A stretch of DNA of 64,000 bases. It comes from Rhodanobacter sp. 7MK24 (lineage in GTDB: Bacteria > Pseudomonadota > Gammaproteobacteria > Xanthomonadales > Rhodanobacteraceae). Shown here piece by piece: positions 29,495 through 41,553 of this stretch (the stretch's first letter is position 1; each line of letters opens with the position of its first letter). The stretch is from assembly GCF_014842995.1 (NCBI RefSeq), contig NZ_JACYXL010000006.1:1-64000 (forward strand). The letters run 5' to 3'. Position numbers and translations under genes: made by a program. The notes under the pieces are model-generated. The model saw only the letters and a list, made by a program, of their open reading frames with translations. It had not been told where the DNA came from and ran no database searches.

Positions 29495-32050
29495 ATGAAG
29501 AATCAGCAGCGGATCAATCGACGACACGCACTGGCGGCGGCCATCAGCCTCATGCTGTTGTCGGGCGCGGCGTTTGCGCAGGACACCGCCACGCAGCCAT
29601 CGACGCAGCAGGCCGCGCCGGCGAAGACCGGCAAGACGAAGCAGCAGTCGGCGGACTCGAAGTCCGCACAGACGCTGGACCAGGTGGTGGTCACCGGCAC
29701 GCCCACGGTCGGCGGCATCCGCAAGATCGACGCCAGCTACTCGATCACCACGGCGACCAGCGAGCAGATCAGGGAACTCAACCCGGTCAGCACGGCCGAT
29801 CTGCTGAAGCTCTCGCCGGGCGTTTACCCCGAATCGTCAGGCGGCGAAACCGGCGCGAACATCGAGGTGGCCGGCTTCCCGTCGGACAGCGGCGCGCCCT
29901 TCGTGACGCTGCAGATGAACGGCTCGCCGCTGTTCCCGAAGTGGGATTACTTCACCGACGCGATGTTCCGCCTCGACGACACCATCGACCGCGTGGAAGC
30001 GGTGCAGGGCGGCACCTCGGTGCTGTACGGCAACGGCCAGCCCGGCCTGATCGCCAACTTCATCATGCGGGAAGGCTCTTCCAAGCCCGGCGGCGACATC
30101 GGCATCACCTACGGATCGGAAGGCAGCGAGCGGCTGGACGGCTTCTACGGTTTCCCGCTGGGCGCGAACAGCGGGTGGTACGCCAGCGTGGGCGGTTTCT
30201 GGCGCAAGTCGGACGGCGTGCGCGATCCGCAGTTCCCCTCGGACAAGGGCGGCCAGCTCAGCGCCACGCTCAGCCACGATCTCGAGCACGGCTCGCTGAT
30301 GTTCTACGCGCGCGACCTCAAGGACAAGAACCAGTGGGTCACCGACACGCCGATCTACAACCCGTCTGCGGGCAAGTTCACGCCGTATCCCGGGTTCAAT
30401 CCGCTCACCGGCACCTTCGGCAGCAACGCTGACCGTTACCAGTTCCTGCAGACCACGCCGTGCTTCACCAACGGCTGCACGCCCACCGGCCAGAACATCG
30501 ACATGGCCAACGGCCAGGGCGGCGACATGCACGTGGTCGGCGCCAACCTCGACCTGGATTTCGACAACGGCTGGTCGCTCTCCGACAAGGCGCTGCTGGT
30601 CGGCGGCAACATGGACACCACGGCGTTCTTCAGCACCGGCGCCAACCCGAGCTCGCTGGGCGACTTCATCGCCGGTTCCGTCGCCGGTTTCGGCCTGCCC
30701 GCCGGTGGCACCGCCACCGCGGTCTACACCAACAACGGCCAGGCGGCGGACCTGAACCAGAACGTCACGGTGCAGAACCCGGAGTACATCCACAAGCGCA
30801 TCCACTCGATCAGCAACGAGTTCCAGCTGAGCAAGGAAATCTTCGAAGGCAACACGCTGACCTTCGGCAACTACACCGCGGTGTACGGCATGGACCACTC
30901 CGAGGACGACGGCCTCAACATGCTGCTGCAGGCGAAGACCAACCCGACCCCGATCGCGGTGAACTACAACGTCGGTGGCACCGTCTACCAGCTCACCGAC
31001 CAGCAGGGCCTGTTCTGGGCGCCCGGCCCGGCCTCGTGGATGGCGTTCAACGAGCACTGGCACGCCACCACCACGGCGTTCTACCTCGCCGACAACTGGA
31101 CCGTGGGCCAGTGGCGCTTCGACGGCGGCATGCGCTGGCAGCACGACAACATCGGCGGCAACTTCCAGAACACCGCGTCGGGCGACCTCGACGCCAACCC
31201 CCTCACCGTCTACAACAATCAGGCCGAGTACCTGATCGACAGCTGGACCCACTACGGCCAGAACCGCGGCGCGGCTTCCTGGACGCTGGGCGCCAACTAC
31301 GAGCTGGCCAGCAACATGAGCCTGTACGGCCGCGTCAACAACGGCGCGTTCCTGCCCAGCTTCGACGACATCGTGAACCTCGGCAACCCGCCCACCGAGC
31401 ACATCCACAACTACGAGATGGGCTTCAAGTACCAGGCATCGTGGATCTACGCGGACGTCGGCGTGTACCACCGCCAGTTCATCGGCGTGCCGTATTCGAT
31501 CCAGTTGAGCACGGGGCTGGTCAGCCTGGTCTACGGTTCGATGACCAATGGCGTCAACGCGCAGGTGATGCTCAAGCCGTTCGAGAACTTCTCCCTCGCG
31601 CTCAGCGGCAACTACATGCATGGCCACTACAACCGCTACTCGGGCTGCGTGACGTACCAGGCGCAGGACGGCAGCTACCAGTGCAGCAGCATCAACGGCA
31701 TGCAGGTGGATCGCCAGCCGGAAATCCAGTACCGCGTGACGCCGGCCTACGAAGTGCCGACCAGTTGGGGCAGCCTGAAGTTCTGGGCCACCTACGAACA
31801 CATCGGCGATCGTTTCAGCGACCAGCTGCAGCAGCAGCCGATGGGCAGCTACTACGACTTGAGCTTCGGCGCCAACGCCAACATCGGCGAGCAGTGGGTG
31901 CTGAGCCTGCGCGGCACCAACATGACCAACCAGATCGGCATCACGGAGGGCAACGCGCGCTTGTTCGGCTTCGCCAGCAGCGGCGGCGTGATCCTGGCTC
32001 GCTCCATCGAGGGTCGCGAGGTGAACTTCCAGGTCAAGTACAAGTTCTGA
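29495..32050 (+). CDS. TonB-dependent receptor of the galactoside locus
   Basis: An 851-residue receptor with signal peptide (GAAFAQD), Gln/Thr/Lys-rich linker and TonB box (TLDQVVVTGT). The plug includes LNPVSTADLLKLSPGVYPES and VQGGTSVLYGNGQPGLIANF. The long barrel ends VNFQVKYKF. GGGAGGGG precedes the ATG at 29495. It is followed on the same strand by the GH63 glucosidase gene (gap 137 bases) and preceded by two operator-like motifs shared with the GH42 and dgo promoters, so it probably imports the glycoside that these enzymes split. Confidence 0.85.
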   Translation: MKNQQRINRRHALAAAISLMLLSGAAFAQDTATQPSTQQAAPAKTGKTKQQSADSKSAQTLDQVVVTGTPTVGGIRKIDASYSITTATSEQIRELNPVSTADLLKLSPGVYPESSGGETGANIEVAGFPSDSGAPFVTLQMNGSPLFPKWDYFTDAMFRLDDTIDRVEAVQGGTSVLYGNGQPGLIANFIMREGSSKPGGDIGITYGSEGSERLDGFYGFPLGANSGWYASVGGFWRKSDGVRDPQFPSDKGGQLSATLSHDLEHGSLMFYARDLKDKNQWVTDTPIYNPSAGKFTPYPGFNPLTGTFGSNADRYQFLQTTPCFTNGCTPTGQNIDMANGQGGDMHVVGANLDLDFDNGWSLSDKALLVGGNMDTTAFFSTGANPSSLGDFIAGSVAGFGLPAGGTATAVYTNNGQAADLNQNVTVQNPEYIHKRIHSISNEFQLSKEIFEGNTLTFGNYTAVYGMDHSEDDGLNMLLQAKTNPTPIAVNYNVGGTVYQLTDQQGLFWAPGPASWMAFNEHWHATTTAFYLADNWTVGQWRFDGGMRWQHDNIGGNFQNTASGDLDANPLTVYNNQAEYLIDSWTHYGQNRGAASWTLGANYELASNMSLYGRVNNGAFLPSFDDIVNLGNPPTEHIHNYEMGFKYQASWIYADVGVYHRQFIGVPYSIQLSTGLVSLVYGSMTNGVNAQVMLKPFENFSLALSGNYMHGHYNRYSGCVTYQAQDGSYQCSSINGMQVDRQPEIQYRVTPAYEVPTSWGSLKFWATYEHIGDRFSDQLQQQPMGSYYDLSFGANANIGEQWVLSLRGTNMTNQIGITEGNARLFGFASSGGVILARSIEGREVNFQVKYKF

Positions 32051-32064
32051 TGTCCGCCCGCTGA

Positions 32065-34188
<2,124 letters not shown>

Positions 34189-34224
34189 ACCCATCGACTG
34201 GTCGTACCGATCAGCTCAACCCTC

Positions 34225-34390
34225 GTCATTCCGACGCAGACAAGCACGAAGCGCGCAGAACGCCCGCAGGCGGTCCCGAAAGGGCGAGCGCAGCGAGTCA
34301 TCCAGGAACCACGTGGCTTGAACAGGCATGGTCGTTACTGGACGAGCAACTGCGCTGTCGTGAAGCGCTTCTGGCCTGCATCGGGATGAC
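34225..34390. repeat. Dispersed palindromic repeat, diverged long copy D
   Basis: It starts CGTCATTCCGACGCAG and ends GGCCTGCATCGGGATGAC, the same outer arms as the shorter copies. The interior is longer (about 130 bases) and contains CGAGCGCAGCGAGTCATCCAG. No gene is supported in 34189-34427. Confidence 0.55.
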
Positions 34391-34427
34391 GGGCAAAGTC
34401 AGACTCTCCATCGGGTGACCAGCGAAC

Positions 34428-35729
34428 ATGAGTGCAAGCAAGCGGCAGATCGGATTGGCTACAGCCACAGCGCTGGTGCTGGGCAACATGATCGGGTCGG
34501 GTGTATTCATGCTGCCCGCGACGCTGGCGCCCTACGGCGGCTACAGCCTGGTGGGCTGGCTGGTGAGTGCCGTGGGCGCACTGTTGCTGGCAGGCGTGTT
34601 CTATCGCCTCGCCAGGCGCGCGCCGCGCGCCGGCGGTCCCTATGCGTACAGTCGCGAGGCCTTCGGTGACTGCATCGGCTTCCTCGTGGCCTGGATTTAC
34701 TGGTTCTCGTCGATCGGCGGCAACGCGGCGATTGCGGTGGCCTTCGCCAGCTATCTCTCGGCCTTCGTGCCGGCAGTGGGCGCCAGTCCGCTGTTCGGTG
34801 CCTTGACCGCGCTGGCGGCGATCTGGGCGGCCACCTTCGTGAACATGGCCGGCGTGCGCAGCGCGGGCGTGGTGCAGGTGGTGACCACGGTGCTGAAGAT
34901 TGCGCCCTTGCTGGCCCTGGTGCTGTTCGGGCTGGCGCATTTCAATCCGCACCTGCTGAAGCCAGGAACGGATGCGGGATCGCCGTGGAGCGCCATCAAC
35001 ATCAGCATGACGGCGACGCTGTTCGCATTCGTGGGCGTGGAGTGCGCAACCATCCCGGCGGGGCATGTGCGTGATCCGGAGAAAACCATTCCGCGCGCGA
35101 CCCTGCTGGGAACTCTGATCGCGGCGCTGGTCTATGTGGCCTGCACCGCGGCGGTGATGGGCATGCTGCCCGCGCCGGTGCTGGCGAAATCGCAGGCGCC
35201 GTTCGCGGATGCGGGGCAGATCCTGTGGGGCGGATGGGCGAGCTATCTCATCGCGGGAGCCGCCGCCGTATCCTGTTTCGGCGCACTCAACGGTTGGACG
35301 CTGATCGCCGGGCAGTTCCCGCAGGCGGTGGCGCAGGACGGCCTGTTTCCGAGGTTCTTCGCGCGCGAATCCAGGCGTGGCGCACCCGTACCGGCCTTGC
35401 TGGTCGCAGCCGTGGTCAACAGCCTGCTGGTGCTGGCGAACTACAGCCGCGGCATGGTCGGCATGTTCACCTTCGTGGTGCTGCTGACCACCTTGAGCAA
35501 CGTGGTTGCCTATCTGTTCTGCGCCATGGCGGACGTGGTGTTGGCATATCGGGAAGGGCGCCCGGTGCCGTTGCGCGATCCGCTGCTTGCCTGTGCCGCG
35601 TTCGGCTTTTCGATCTGGGCCGTGATTGGTGCGGGCGCGGATGCGGCGTACTGGAATCTCATTTTGCTGGCGCTGGGGTTGCCGGTCTACGTGTGGCAGA
35701 CGCGGCGCGCTGCCATCGCCATTGCGTGA
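34428..35729 (+). CDS. AdiC-like basic amino acid transporter (APC family)
   Basis: A 433-residue protein with about 12 membrane helices. GNMIGSGVFMLPATLAPYGG is the substrate-binding first helix of the APC family. The later blocks GVECATIPAGHVRDPEKTIP, GWTLIAGQFPQAVAQDGLFP and FARESRRGAPVPALL align well with E. coli AdiC, the arginine/agmatine antiporter. It should therefore carry a cationic amino acid. Beside hydroxylysine-kinase and phospho-lyase-like genes it is a natural candidate for (hydroxy)lysine uptake, but this is inference. It is not part of the known acid-resistance system: no decarboxylase gene is nearby. Confidence 0.75.
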   Translation: MSASKRQIGLATATALVLGNMIGSGVFMLPATLAPYGGYSLVGWLVSAVGALLLAGVFYRLARRAPRAGGPYAYSREAFGDCIGFLVAWIYWFSSIGGNAAIAVAFASYLSAFVPAVGASPLFGALTALAAIWAATFVNMAGVRSAGVVQVVTTVLKIAPLLALVLFGLAHFNPHLLKPGTDAGSPWSAINISMTATLFAFVGVECATIPAGHVRDPEKTIPRATLLGTLIAALVYVACTAAVMGMLPAPVLAKSQAPFADAGQILWGGWASYLIAGAAAVSCFGALNGWTLIAGQFPQAVAQDGLFPRFFARESRRGAPVPALLVAAVVNSLLVLANYSRGMVGMFTFVVLLTTLSNVVAYLFCAMADVVLAYREGRPVPLRDPLLACAAFGFSIWAVIGAGADAAYWNLILLALGLPVYVWQTRRAAIAIA

Positions 35730-35921
35730 CGACAGCCGTCGCGGCGTCTGTCGGAGTGAACATGATTACCCGCCGATGCGGAGCAGTGACACGGCGGCAA
35801 TGGCGAGCCGAAGTGCTTCCGCCTGAAATACCGAGGTGGTGTACAGGGGGGGCTCGCCAGACGTCTTATTATTTATGGGTGATCGGGCTTGCCCGATGCC
35901 ATTCCATGAAGCGGGGACTGC

Positions 35922-37073
35922 ATGATGAACAGGCACCTGGCCGTTTGCGCTTTCTTCCTGCCGGGACTGGCTGCACCATGGCTGTGCACCGCGGCCGATG
36001 TCAGCCGGGCCACCTTTGGCACGCTGCCCGACGGGCGCAAGGTGGAGGTGCTGACGCTGGACGACGGCCATGGCTTCACTGCCCGCGTGATCAGCCTGGG
36101 TGCGAGCCTGCAGTCGCTCATGCTGCCGGATCGCCATGGCAAGCTCGCCGACGTGGTGCTGGCCTATCCCGACCTGCACGACTACCTGGCCAAGCCGCAG
36201 TACTTCGGCGCCACGGTGGGGCGCTTCGCCAACCGTATTGCCAAGGGCCGCTTCACGCTGGACGGCAAGAGCTACCAGCTCACCATCAACGACGGGCCGA
36301 ACTCGCTGCATGGCGGCACGAAGGGTTTCGACAAAGTGGTGTGGCAGGTGGTGAAGGTGGTGAAGTCGCCCGAACCCAGCGTGACCTTGCAGTACGTCAG
36401 CCCCGACGGCGACCAGGGCTACCCCGGCACGCTCACCGCTACCGCCACCTACACGCTCAAGGCCGGCCACGAGCTGGACATCGACTACAGCGCCACCACC
36501 GACAAGCCCACCATCGTCAACCTCAGCAACCATACCTACTGGAACCTGGGCGGCGAAGGCTCGGGCAGCGTGTACGACGACATCGTCACCATTCCGGGCG
36601 ACAGCATCACGCCGGTGGACGACACGCTGATCCCCACCGGCGAGTTCCGCGCCGTGGCCGGTACCGACTACGACTTTCGCCAGGGCAAGCCGATCGGCCG
36701 CGACATCCGTGACGGCAAGGAGCCGCAGCTTCTGCTCGGCCACGGCTACGACATGAACTGGGTGATCAGCCGCACGGAGGCGTCCGCGCCGCGGCGGGTG
36801 GCGAAGGTGGAGGATCCGCGCAGCGGCCGCGTGCTGGAGCTCTACTCCGCACAGCCGGGCCTGCAGTTCTATTCGGGCAACTTCCTCGACGGCACCAGCC
36901 TGGGCAAGTCGGGCCGCATCTACCGCCAGGGCGATGCCTTCGTGCTGGAGCCGCAGCGGTTCCCCGACACGCCCAATCATCCCGACTTCGGTCCGGCCCG
37001 GCTGGCGCCTGGGCAGATCTATCGGAACCGCATCGTTTACCGCTTCTCGGTCGACGGTGGCGCAGCTCGCTAG
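35922..37073 (+). CDS. galM: Secreted galactose mutarotase (aldose 1-epimerase)
   Basis: A 383-residue protein; the signal peptide ends APWLCTAAD, so this epimerase is periplasmic. Family motifs include FGATVGRFANRIAKG, the catalytic His region NLSNHTYWNLGG and the catalytic Glu in LEPQRFPDTPNHPDF. It interconverts alpha and beta anomers of galactose. GH42 releases beta-galactose, so a mutarotase in the same compartment would prepare sugar for GalP or the dehydrogenase. Two adjacent ATG codons (35922 and 35925) are possible starts. It converges on galP. The 192 bases before it hold a small hairpin (ATCGGGC-TT-GCCCGAT) and no gene. Confidence 0.88.
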   Translation: MMNRHLAVCAFFLPGLAAPWLCTAADVSRATFGTLPDGRKVEVLTLDDGHGFTARVISLGASLQSLMLPDRHGKLADVVLAYPDLHDYLAKPQYFGATVGRFANRIAKGRFTLDGKSYQLTINDGPNSLHGGTKGFDKVVWQVVKVVKSPEPSVTLQYVSPDGDQGYPGTLTATATYTLKAGHELDIDYSATTDKPTIVNLSNHTYWNLGGEGSGSVYDDIVTIPGDSITPVDDTLIPTGEFRAVAGTDYDFRQGKPIGRDIRDGKEPQLLLGHGYDMNWVISRTEASAPRRVAKVEDPRSGRVLELYSAQPGLQFYSGNFLDGTSLGKSGRIYRQGDAFVLEPQRFPDTPNHPDFGPARLAPGQIYRNRIVYRFSVDGGAAR

Positions 37074-37169
37074 GCGCCGCGCCGCCGCGCATTCAGAGGT
37101 GCGGACAGGTCGATTCCACCAACCGCGGCGCTCATAAGGGCCGCGGGGCTGGATGCCATGGGTTTCGCC

Positions 37170-38561
37170 TCAGCGCCCGATCTGCCGCAGCGCCTTGCCG
37201 GCCATCAGGTTGCGCTCGATCTGTTCCAGCGTGACGCCCTTGGTTTCCGGCACCAGCCAAACCGTGAGCGCGATGAACACCACGTTGAAGGCGCCGTAGA
37301 GCCAGAACGTCTCGGCCTGGCCAATGCCGTTGAGCAGCGGCAGGAACGAGAGGCCGACCAGCCAGTTGGCTGCCCAGTTGGTGAAGGTGGAACAGCCGAT
37401 GCCGAAGTCGCGGCCCTTGAGCGGCTGGATTTCCGAGCACAGCGTCCAGATCAGCGGGCCGGCCGACATCGCGAAGCCCACGATGAACACCAGCAGCATG
37501 CCCACGGTGAAATACTGCTGGCCGTGCGTATGGATGCCCAGCTTCATCATGGCGCCGACCACGCCGAGGCCGATCGCCATCACCACGAAGCCGACGTAGA
37601 GGATGGGCTTGCGGCCCAGCTTGTCCACCAGGCCGATGGCGATGAAGGTGGCCAGCACGTTCACCAGGCCGACGATGGCGGTAAACCACATCTGCGATTC
37701 GGTGTCGTAGCCCATGCCCTGGAAGATGCGCGGGGCGTAGTACATCACCACGTTCATGCCGGTGAGCTGCTGCATCACCTGCAGCAGCACGCCCAATCCC
37801 ACCGAGCGGCGGAAGTTGGTGTTCTGCAGGAACATCTGCAGGCCGCGCTGCGGCGTCTTGAGCTGTTCGCGGATTTCGCTGACTTCCTTGGCGATGGCGT
37901 CGCGGTCGCCGAGCAGCCTTTGCAGCACCTGTTCCGCCTCCGCTTGGCGGCCCTTCATCAACAGCCAGCGCGGGCTTTCCGGCAGGAATGCAACGCCCAG
38001 CAGGAACAATGCGCCGGGGACGGCGATGATGCCCAGCATCCAGCGCCAATTGCCCGAGTAGCTGAGGGCGGTATCGGAAAGGAAGGCGACCAGGATGCCG
38101 ATCGTGATCATCAGCTGATACATCGAGATCATCGCGCCGCGGATCGATTCCGGCGCGACTTCGGCGAGATAGAGCGGCGCGGTGAAACTGGCCAGGCCGA
38201 TGGCGACACCCAGCACGAGGCGACCCGCGATCAGCACTTCCGGCGTCGGCGCCAGGCCGCACAGCACGGAGCCACCGACGAACAGTACGGCGCCGAGGAT
38301 CATCGTGCGCTTGCGGCCCAACTGGCTGGACAGCCAGCCTGCCACCAGCGCGCCCAGCGCGGCGCCGAGCATCATCACGCTGACGATCCAGCCGAGGGTG
38401 TCGTCGCCGATGCCGAAGTCCTTCTGCAGGAACTGCTGCGCGCCGGAAATCACGCCGATGTCCAGGCCGAACATCAGGCCAGCCAGTGCGGCGAGGATGC
38501 AGACGAAGATAGCGGTGGCCTTGCTGTGCCTGGCGGCGGGTGCTGCGCTGGTGATGCTCAT
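37170..38561 (-). CDS. galP: Galactose/proton symporter, MFS sugar porter
   Basis: A 463-residue protein with 12 membrane helices, very close to E. coli GalP along its length. FVCILAALAGLMFGLDIGVI, APLYLAEVAPESIRGAMISM, VLLQVMQQLTGMNVVMYYAP, CSEIQPLKGRDFGIGCSTFT and LVPETKGVTLEQIERNLM all have direct counterparts. The sugar-contacting QQ and the RGR/PETK loops are intact. It imports galactose or a related hexose. The start at 38561 excludes codons lying in the dispersed repeat at 38607. It ends the dgo-type operon but is separated from it by 156 bases containing that repeat, which may partly terminate transcription. Confidence 0.92.
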   Translation of the reverse strand: MSITSAAPAARHSKATAIFVCILAALAGLMFGLDIGVISGAQQFLQKDFGIGDDTLGWIVSVMMLGAALGALVAGWLSSQLGRKRTMILGAVLFVGGSVLCGLAPTPEVLIAGRLVLGVAIGLASFTAPLYLAEVAPESIRGAMISMYQLMITIGILVAFLSDTALSYSGNWRWMLGIIAVPGALFLLGVAFLPESPRWLLMKGRQAEAEQVLQRLLGDRDAIAKEVSEIREQLKTPQRGLQMFLQNTNFRRSVGLGVLLQVMQQLTGMNVVMYYAPRIFQGMGYDTESQMWFTAIVGLVNVLATFIAIGLVDKLGRKPILYVGFVVMAIGLGVVGAMMKLGIHTHGQQYFTVGMLLVFIVGFAMSAGPLIWTLCSEIQPLKGRDFGIGCSTFTNWAANWLVGLSFLPLLNGIGQAETFWLYGAFNVVFIALTVWLVPETKGVTLEQIERNLMAGKALRQIGR

Positions 38562-38606
38562 CAATCTCTCCCCGTGGGATGGCGTGCGTGCGGCTTGTTT
38601 CTTGCC

Positions 38607-38687
38607 GTCATTCCGGCGAAAGCCGGAATCCAGCACCTTTCGGCATGAAGTGCGAAGTCACTGGATCCCGGCTTTCGCCGGAATGAC
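38607..38687. repeat. Dispersed palindromic repeat, copy C, inside the dgo-galP operon
   Basis: Arms GTCATTCCGGCGAAAGCCGG and CTGGATCCCGGCTTTCGCCG enclose about 27 bases. The arms pair almost perfectly over 27 bases, so the transcript can form a long hairpin between the lactonase gene and galP. Confidence 0.88.
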
Positions 38688-38717
38688 GAGCTGAGGCATT
38701 CCCAGACATTGCCGTAG

Positions 38718-39635
38718 TCATGGAGTGTCGCCCACTGGCGGCCTGCCTGCAAAGCGAGGCTCAGGCAGGCCGTGCAGGCCGACCTGCGCGGCGAACAGCG
38801 CGCCGGCCAGTGGCTCGCTGGCTAGCGAGGTATCGTCGAGGCCGTCGCGGGCGCTGGTGACGTAGAGCGTGTCCAGTGCGGCGCCGCCGAAAGCGGGCCG
38901 CGTGGGCTGACGCGCGTCCAGCGGCAGGATGCGGTCCACGCTGCCGTCGGTGCGGTAGCGCACCACGCGGCCCAGGCCCCATTGCGCGTTCCACAGGCCG
39001 CCATCGGCGTCGACACAGGAGCCATCCGGCTCGCCCGCGGTGTCGCGCAGATTGGCGAACAGACGCGTGTCGCCCAGCGTGTCGCCGTAGTCGCAGCAAC
39101 GGATCGTGCGCGCCAATGAGTCGCAGTAGTACAGCGTGCGGCCGTCGGGACTGAAGGCGAGGCTATTGCTGATCGCCACGCCTTCCAGCGGCAGCTTTTC
39201 CAGCGTGAGGTCGGCGTGCAGGCGCCAGAAACCGGCGATGGGCTGCTTCGCGCCGCTGTCGGCGGGTTCGTGCAATGTGCCGAACACGAAGCGGCCCTGC
39301 CGGTCGCAGGCGCCGTCGTTGCAGCGCGTGGGCAGCTGCGGTTCCACTTCGTGCAGCGTGTGCAGCGCACCGTCTTCGAGGCGGAAGAACGCCAGCCGCG
39401 AGGCCAGCGCCAGCAGCAACCAGCCGTCCGCCTCGCACAGCGCGAACGAGGCGAGGCGCTCGGGCAGGTGCCACTGCTTCGTCTCGCCGCTGGATGGCGC
39501 GTAGCGCCAGAGTGTCGATGCGTGGATGTCGGTCCAGTACAGCGCCTGCGCACGATCGCACCACGTGATGCCTTCGCCCAGTGTGTTGCGCGCTTCGAGT
39601 ACTGCTTGCATGGCCGCCTGCATCGGCGCGCTCAT
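38718..39635 (-). CDS. SMP-30/gluconolactonase family sugar lactonase
   Basis: A 305-residue six-bladed propeller. The family blocks are NTLGEGITWCDRAQALYWTD with the metal-binding Glu, PTRCNDGACDRQGRFVFGTL, ISNSLAFSPDGRTLYYCDS and EPDGSCVDADGGLWNAQWG; the Glu, Asn and Asp residues that bind the metal are all present. It would hydrolyse galactono-lactone to galactonate, the step between the dehydrogenase and DgoD. ATG at 39635 overlaps the SDR stop (ATGA). Confidence 0.87.
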   Translation of the reverse strand: MSAPMQAAMQAVLEARNTLGEGITWCDRAQALYWTDIHASTLWRYAPSSGETKQWHLPERLASFALCEADGWLLLALASRLAFFRLEDGALHTLHEVEPQLPTRCNDGACDRQGRFVFGTLHEPADSGAKQPIAGFWRLHADLTLEKLPLEGVAISNSLAFSPDGRTLYYCDSLARTIRCCDYGDTLGDTRLFANLRDTAGEPDGSCVDADGGLWNAQWGLGRVVRYRTDGSVDRILPLDARQPTRPAFGGAALDTLYVTSARDGLDDTSLASEPLAGALFAAQVGLHGLPEPRFAGRPPVGDTP

Positions 39636-40399
39636 ACCCAGCCGCCGTCTACGATGAAGTCCTGGCCGGTGCACATGCGGCTGTCGTCGGCGGCGAGGAA
39701 CAGCGCCATGCGCGCCAGGTCCTCCGCCATCAGGTAGCCGGGCATGCACTGCACGCGCGCGATCTCCGCTTCGCCCTCGGCGTCCAGCCACAGCGCGCGC
39801 TGCTTCTCGGTGATCGCCCAGCCGGGCACCAGCGCGTTGATGCGGATGTTCTGTTGGCCCAGCTCGCGCGCCATGCCGTTGACGAAGCCGTGCACGGCGG
39901 CCTTGGCCATCGCGTACAGCGGGTAGCCGGCGTTCTTCTTCATCCAGCCGGTGGAGCCGAGGCAGATGATGGAGCCGCCACCGAGCTGCTGCATGTCGGG
40001 GATCACCGCCTGCGTGGCGAACACCTGGTGGCGCAGGTTCACCGCCACGTTGCGTTCGAACACGGCGGCGTCAACCTTGGCCAGCGCATGGCGCACGTCG
40101 TTGGCGGCGTTGTTGACCAGCACGGCGATCGCGCCGATGTGCGCACGCGCGGTGGCGATGGCGGCGTGCAGGGCCTCGAGATCGGTGAGGTCGCAGCGCA
40201 GGAACAGCGGCGGGTGCGCCACGTCCTGCAAGGTTTCGAGCAGGGACTTCGCGCCGGTTTCGTCCACGTCGAGGAAGGCCACCTTCGCGCCCTGCCGTGC
40301 GAAGTGTTCGACGAAGGACGCGCCGATGCCGCTGGCGCCGCCCGTGATCAGCACGCTGCGGTCGCGCAGACTGGGATAGCTGGCGTAGCGGTCGGCCAT
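39632..40399 (-). CDS. SDR-family sugar 1-dehydrogenase, probably galactose dehydrogenase
   Basis: A 255-residue short-chain dehydrogenase. TGGASGIG is the cofactor loop, FLDVDE ends the second strand (the Asp favours NAD), and LVNNAAND precedes the catalytic Ser and YAMAK. The conserved C-terminal FIVDGGWV is present. By position between the galactonate dehydratase and the lactonase it should oxidise galactose at C1. A GTG nine bases upstream overlaps the dgoD stop and is an alternative start. Relatives act on several aldoses, so galactose is inferred from context. Confidence 0.78.
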   Translation of the reverse strand: MADRYASYPSLRDRSVLITGGASGIGASFVEHFARQGAKVAFLDVDETGAKSLLETLQDVAHPPLFLRCDLTDLEALHAAIATARAHIGAIAVLVNNAANDVRHALAKVDAAVFERNVAVNLRHQVFATQAVIPDMQQLGGGSIICLGSTGWMKKNAGYPLYAMAKAAVHGFVNGMARELGQQNIRINALVPGWAITEKQRALWLDAEGEAEIARVQCMPGYLMAEDLARMALFLAADDSRMCTGQDFIVDGGWV

Positions 40400-40404
40400 C
40401 GCGC

Positions 40405-41553
40405 TCACCACTCCGCCACGCTGCCGTCGGCGTGGCGCCAGACCGGGTTGTGCCACTGGTGGCCCACCTTGGCGCGCTCGGCCACATAGGCCTCATTCAC
40501 CTCGATGCCCAGACCCGGGCCTTTCGGCATGCTCACGAAGCCATCGGCATAGGCAAAAACGTTGCGGTCGGTGACGTAGTCGAGCAGGTCGTTGCTGGCG
40601 TTGTAGTGGATGCCCAGGCTCTGCTCCTGGATGAAAGCGTTGTGGCACACCGCGTCCAGCTGCAGGTTGGCGGCCAGCGCGATCGGCCCCAGCGGGCAGT
40701 GCAGCGCCAGCCCCACGTCGTAGGCCTCGGCCATCGCGGCGATCTTGCGCGTTTCGGTGATGCCGCCCGCATGCGAGGGATCGGGCTGGATGATGTCCAC
40801 GCCGCCGATCTGCAGCACGCGCTTGAAGTCGTAGCGCGAGTACAGGCGTTCGCCCAGCGCGATGGGCGCGGGCGAGATCGCGGCCAGCTCGGGGATGCAC
40901 TCCAGGTATTCGGAGAGCACCGGCTCCTCGATGAACATCAGCTTGAACGGTGCGAGCTCGCGCATCAGCACCTTGGCCATCGGCTTGTGCACGCGGCCGT
41001 GGAAATCCACGCCGATGCCGATGTTGCCACCCACCGCGTCGCGGATGGCCTGCACGTTTTCCAGCACGCGCTCGACCTTGTCGTAGGTATCGATGTACTG
41101 CAGTTCCTCGGTGGCGTTCATCTTCACCGCGGTGAAGCCGCGTGCCACGGCGTCCTGCGCCGCCTTGGCTGTATCGGCCGGCCGGTCGCCGCCGATCCAC
41201 GAGTACACGCGGATGCGGTCGCGCACCGGGCCGCCGAGCAGTTCGTGCACGGGCTTGCCGAGGTCCTTGCCCTTGATGTCCCACAGCGCCTGGTCGATGC
41301 CGGCAATGGCGCTCATCAGCACCGGGCCGCCGCGGTAGAAGCCGCCGCGGTAGAGCACGCTCCAGTGGTCCTCGATGTGGCGCGGATCCTTGCCGACCAG
41401 GTAATCGGACAACTCCTCCACGGCGGCGGCCACGGTGTGTGCGCGGCCTTCCACCACCGGCTCGCCCCAGCCGCTGATGCCGGCGTCGGTGTCGATGCGC
41501 AGGAACAGCCAGCGCGGCGGCACCTTGTAGACGGTGAGCTTGGTGATCTTCAT
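40405..41553 (-). CDS. dgoD: D-galactonate dehydratase
   Basis: A 382-residue enolase-superfamily enzyme, the same length as E. coli DgoD. Metal ligands are seen in VDFHGR (Asp, with the catalytic His), MFIEEP (Glu) and ALGERL (Glu); the second catalytic His is in LHCPLGP, and [11 protein letters not shown] is diagnostic. It dehydrates D-galactonate to 2-keto-3-deoxygalactonate. ATG overlaps the dgoA stop (ATGA). Confidence 0.93.
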   Translation of the reverse strand: MKITKLTVYKVPPRWLFLRIDTDAGISGWGEPVVEGRAHTVAAAVEELSDYLVGKDPRHIEDHWSVLYRGGFYRGGPVLMSAIAGIDQALWDIKGKDLGKPVHELLGGPVRDRIRVYSWIGGDRPADTAKAAQDAVARGFTAVKMNATEELQYIDTYDKVERVLENVQAIRDAVGGNIGIGVDFHGRVHKPMAKVLMRELAPFKLMFIEEPVLSEYLECIPELAAISPAPIALGERLYSRYDFKRVLQIGGVDIIQPDPSHAGGITETRKIAAMAEAYDVGLALHCPLGPIALAANLQLDAVCHNAFIQEQSLGIHYNASNDLLDYVTDRNVFAYADGFVSMPKGPGLGIEVNEAYVAERAKVGHQWHNPVWRHADGSVAEW

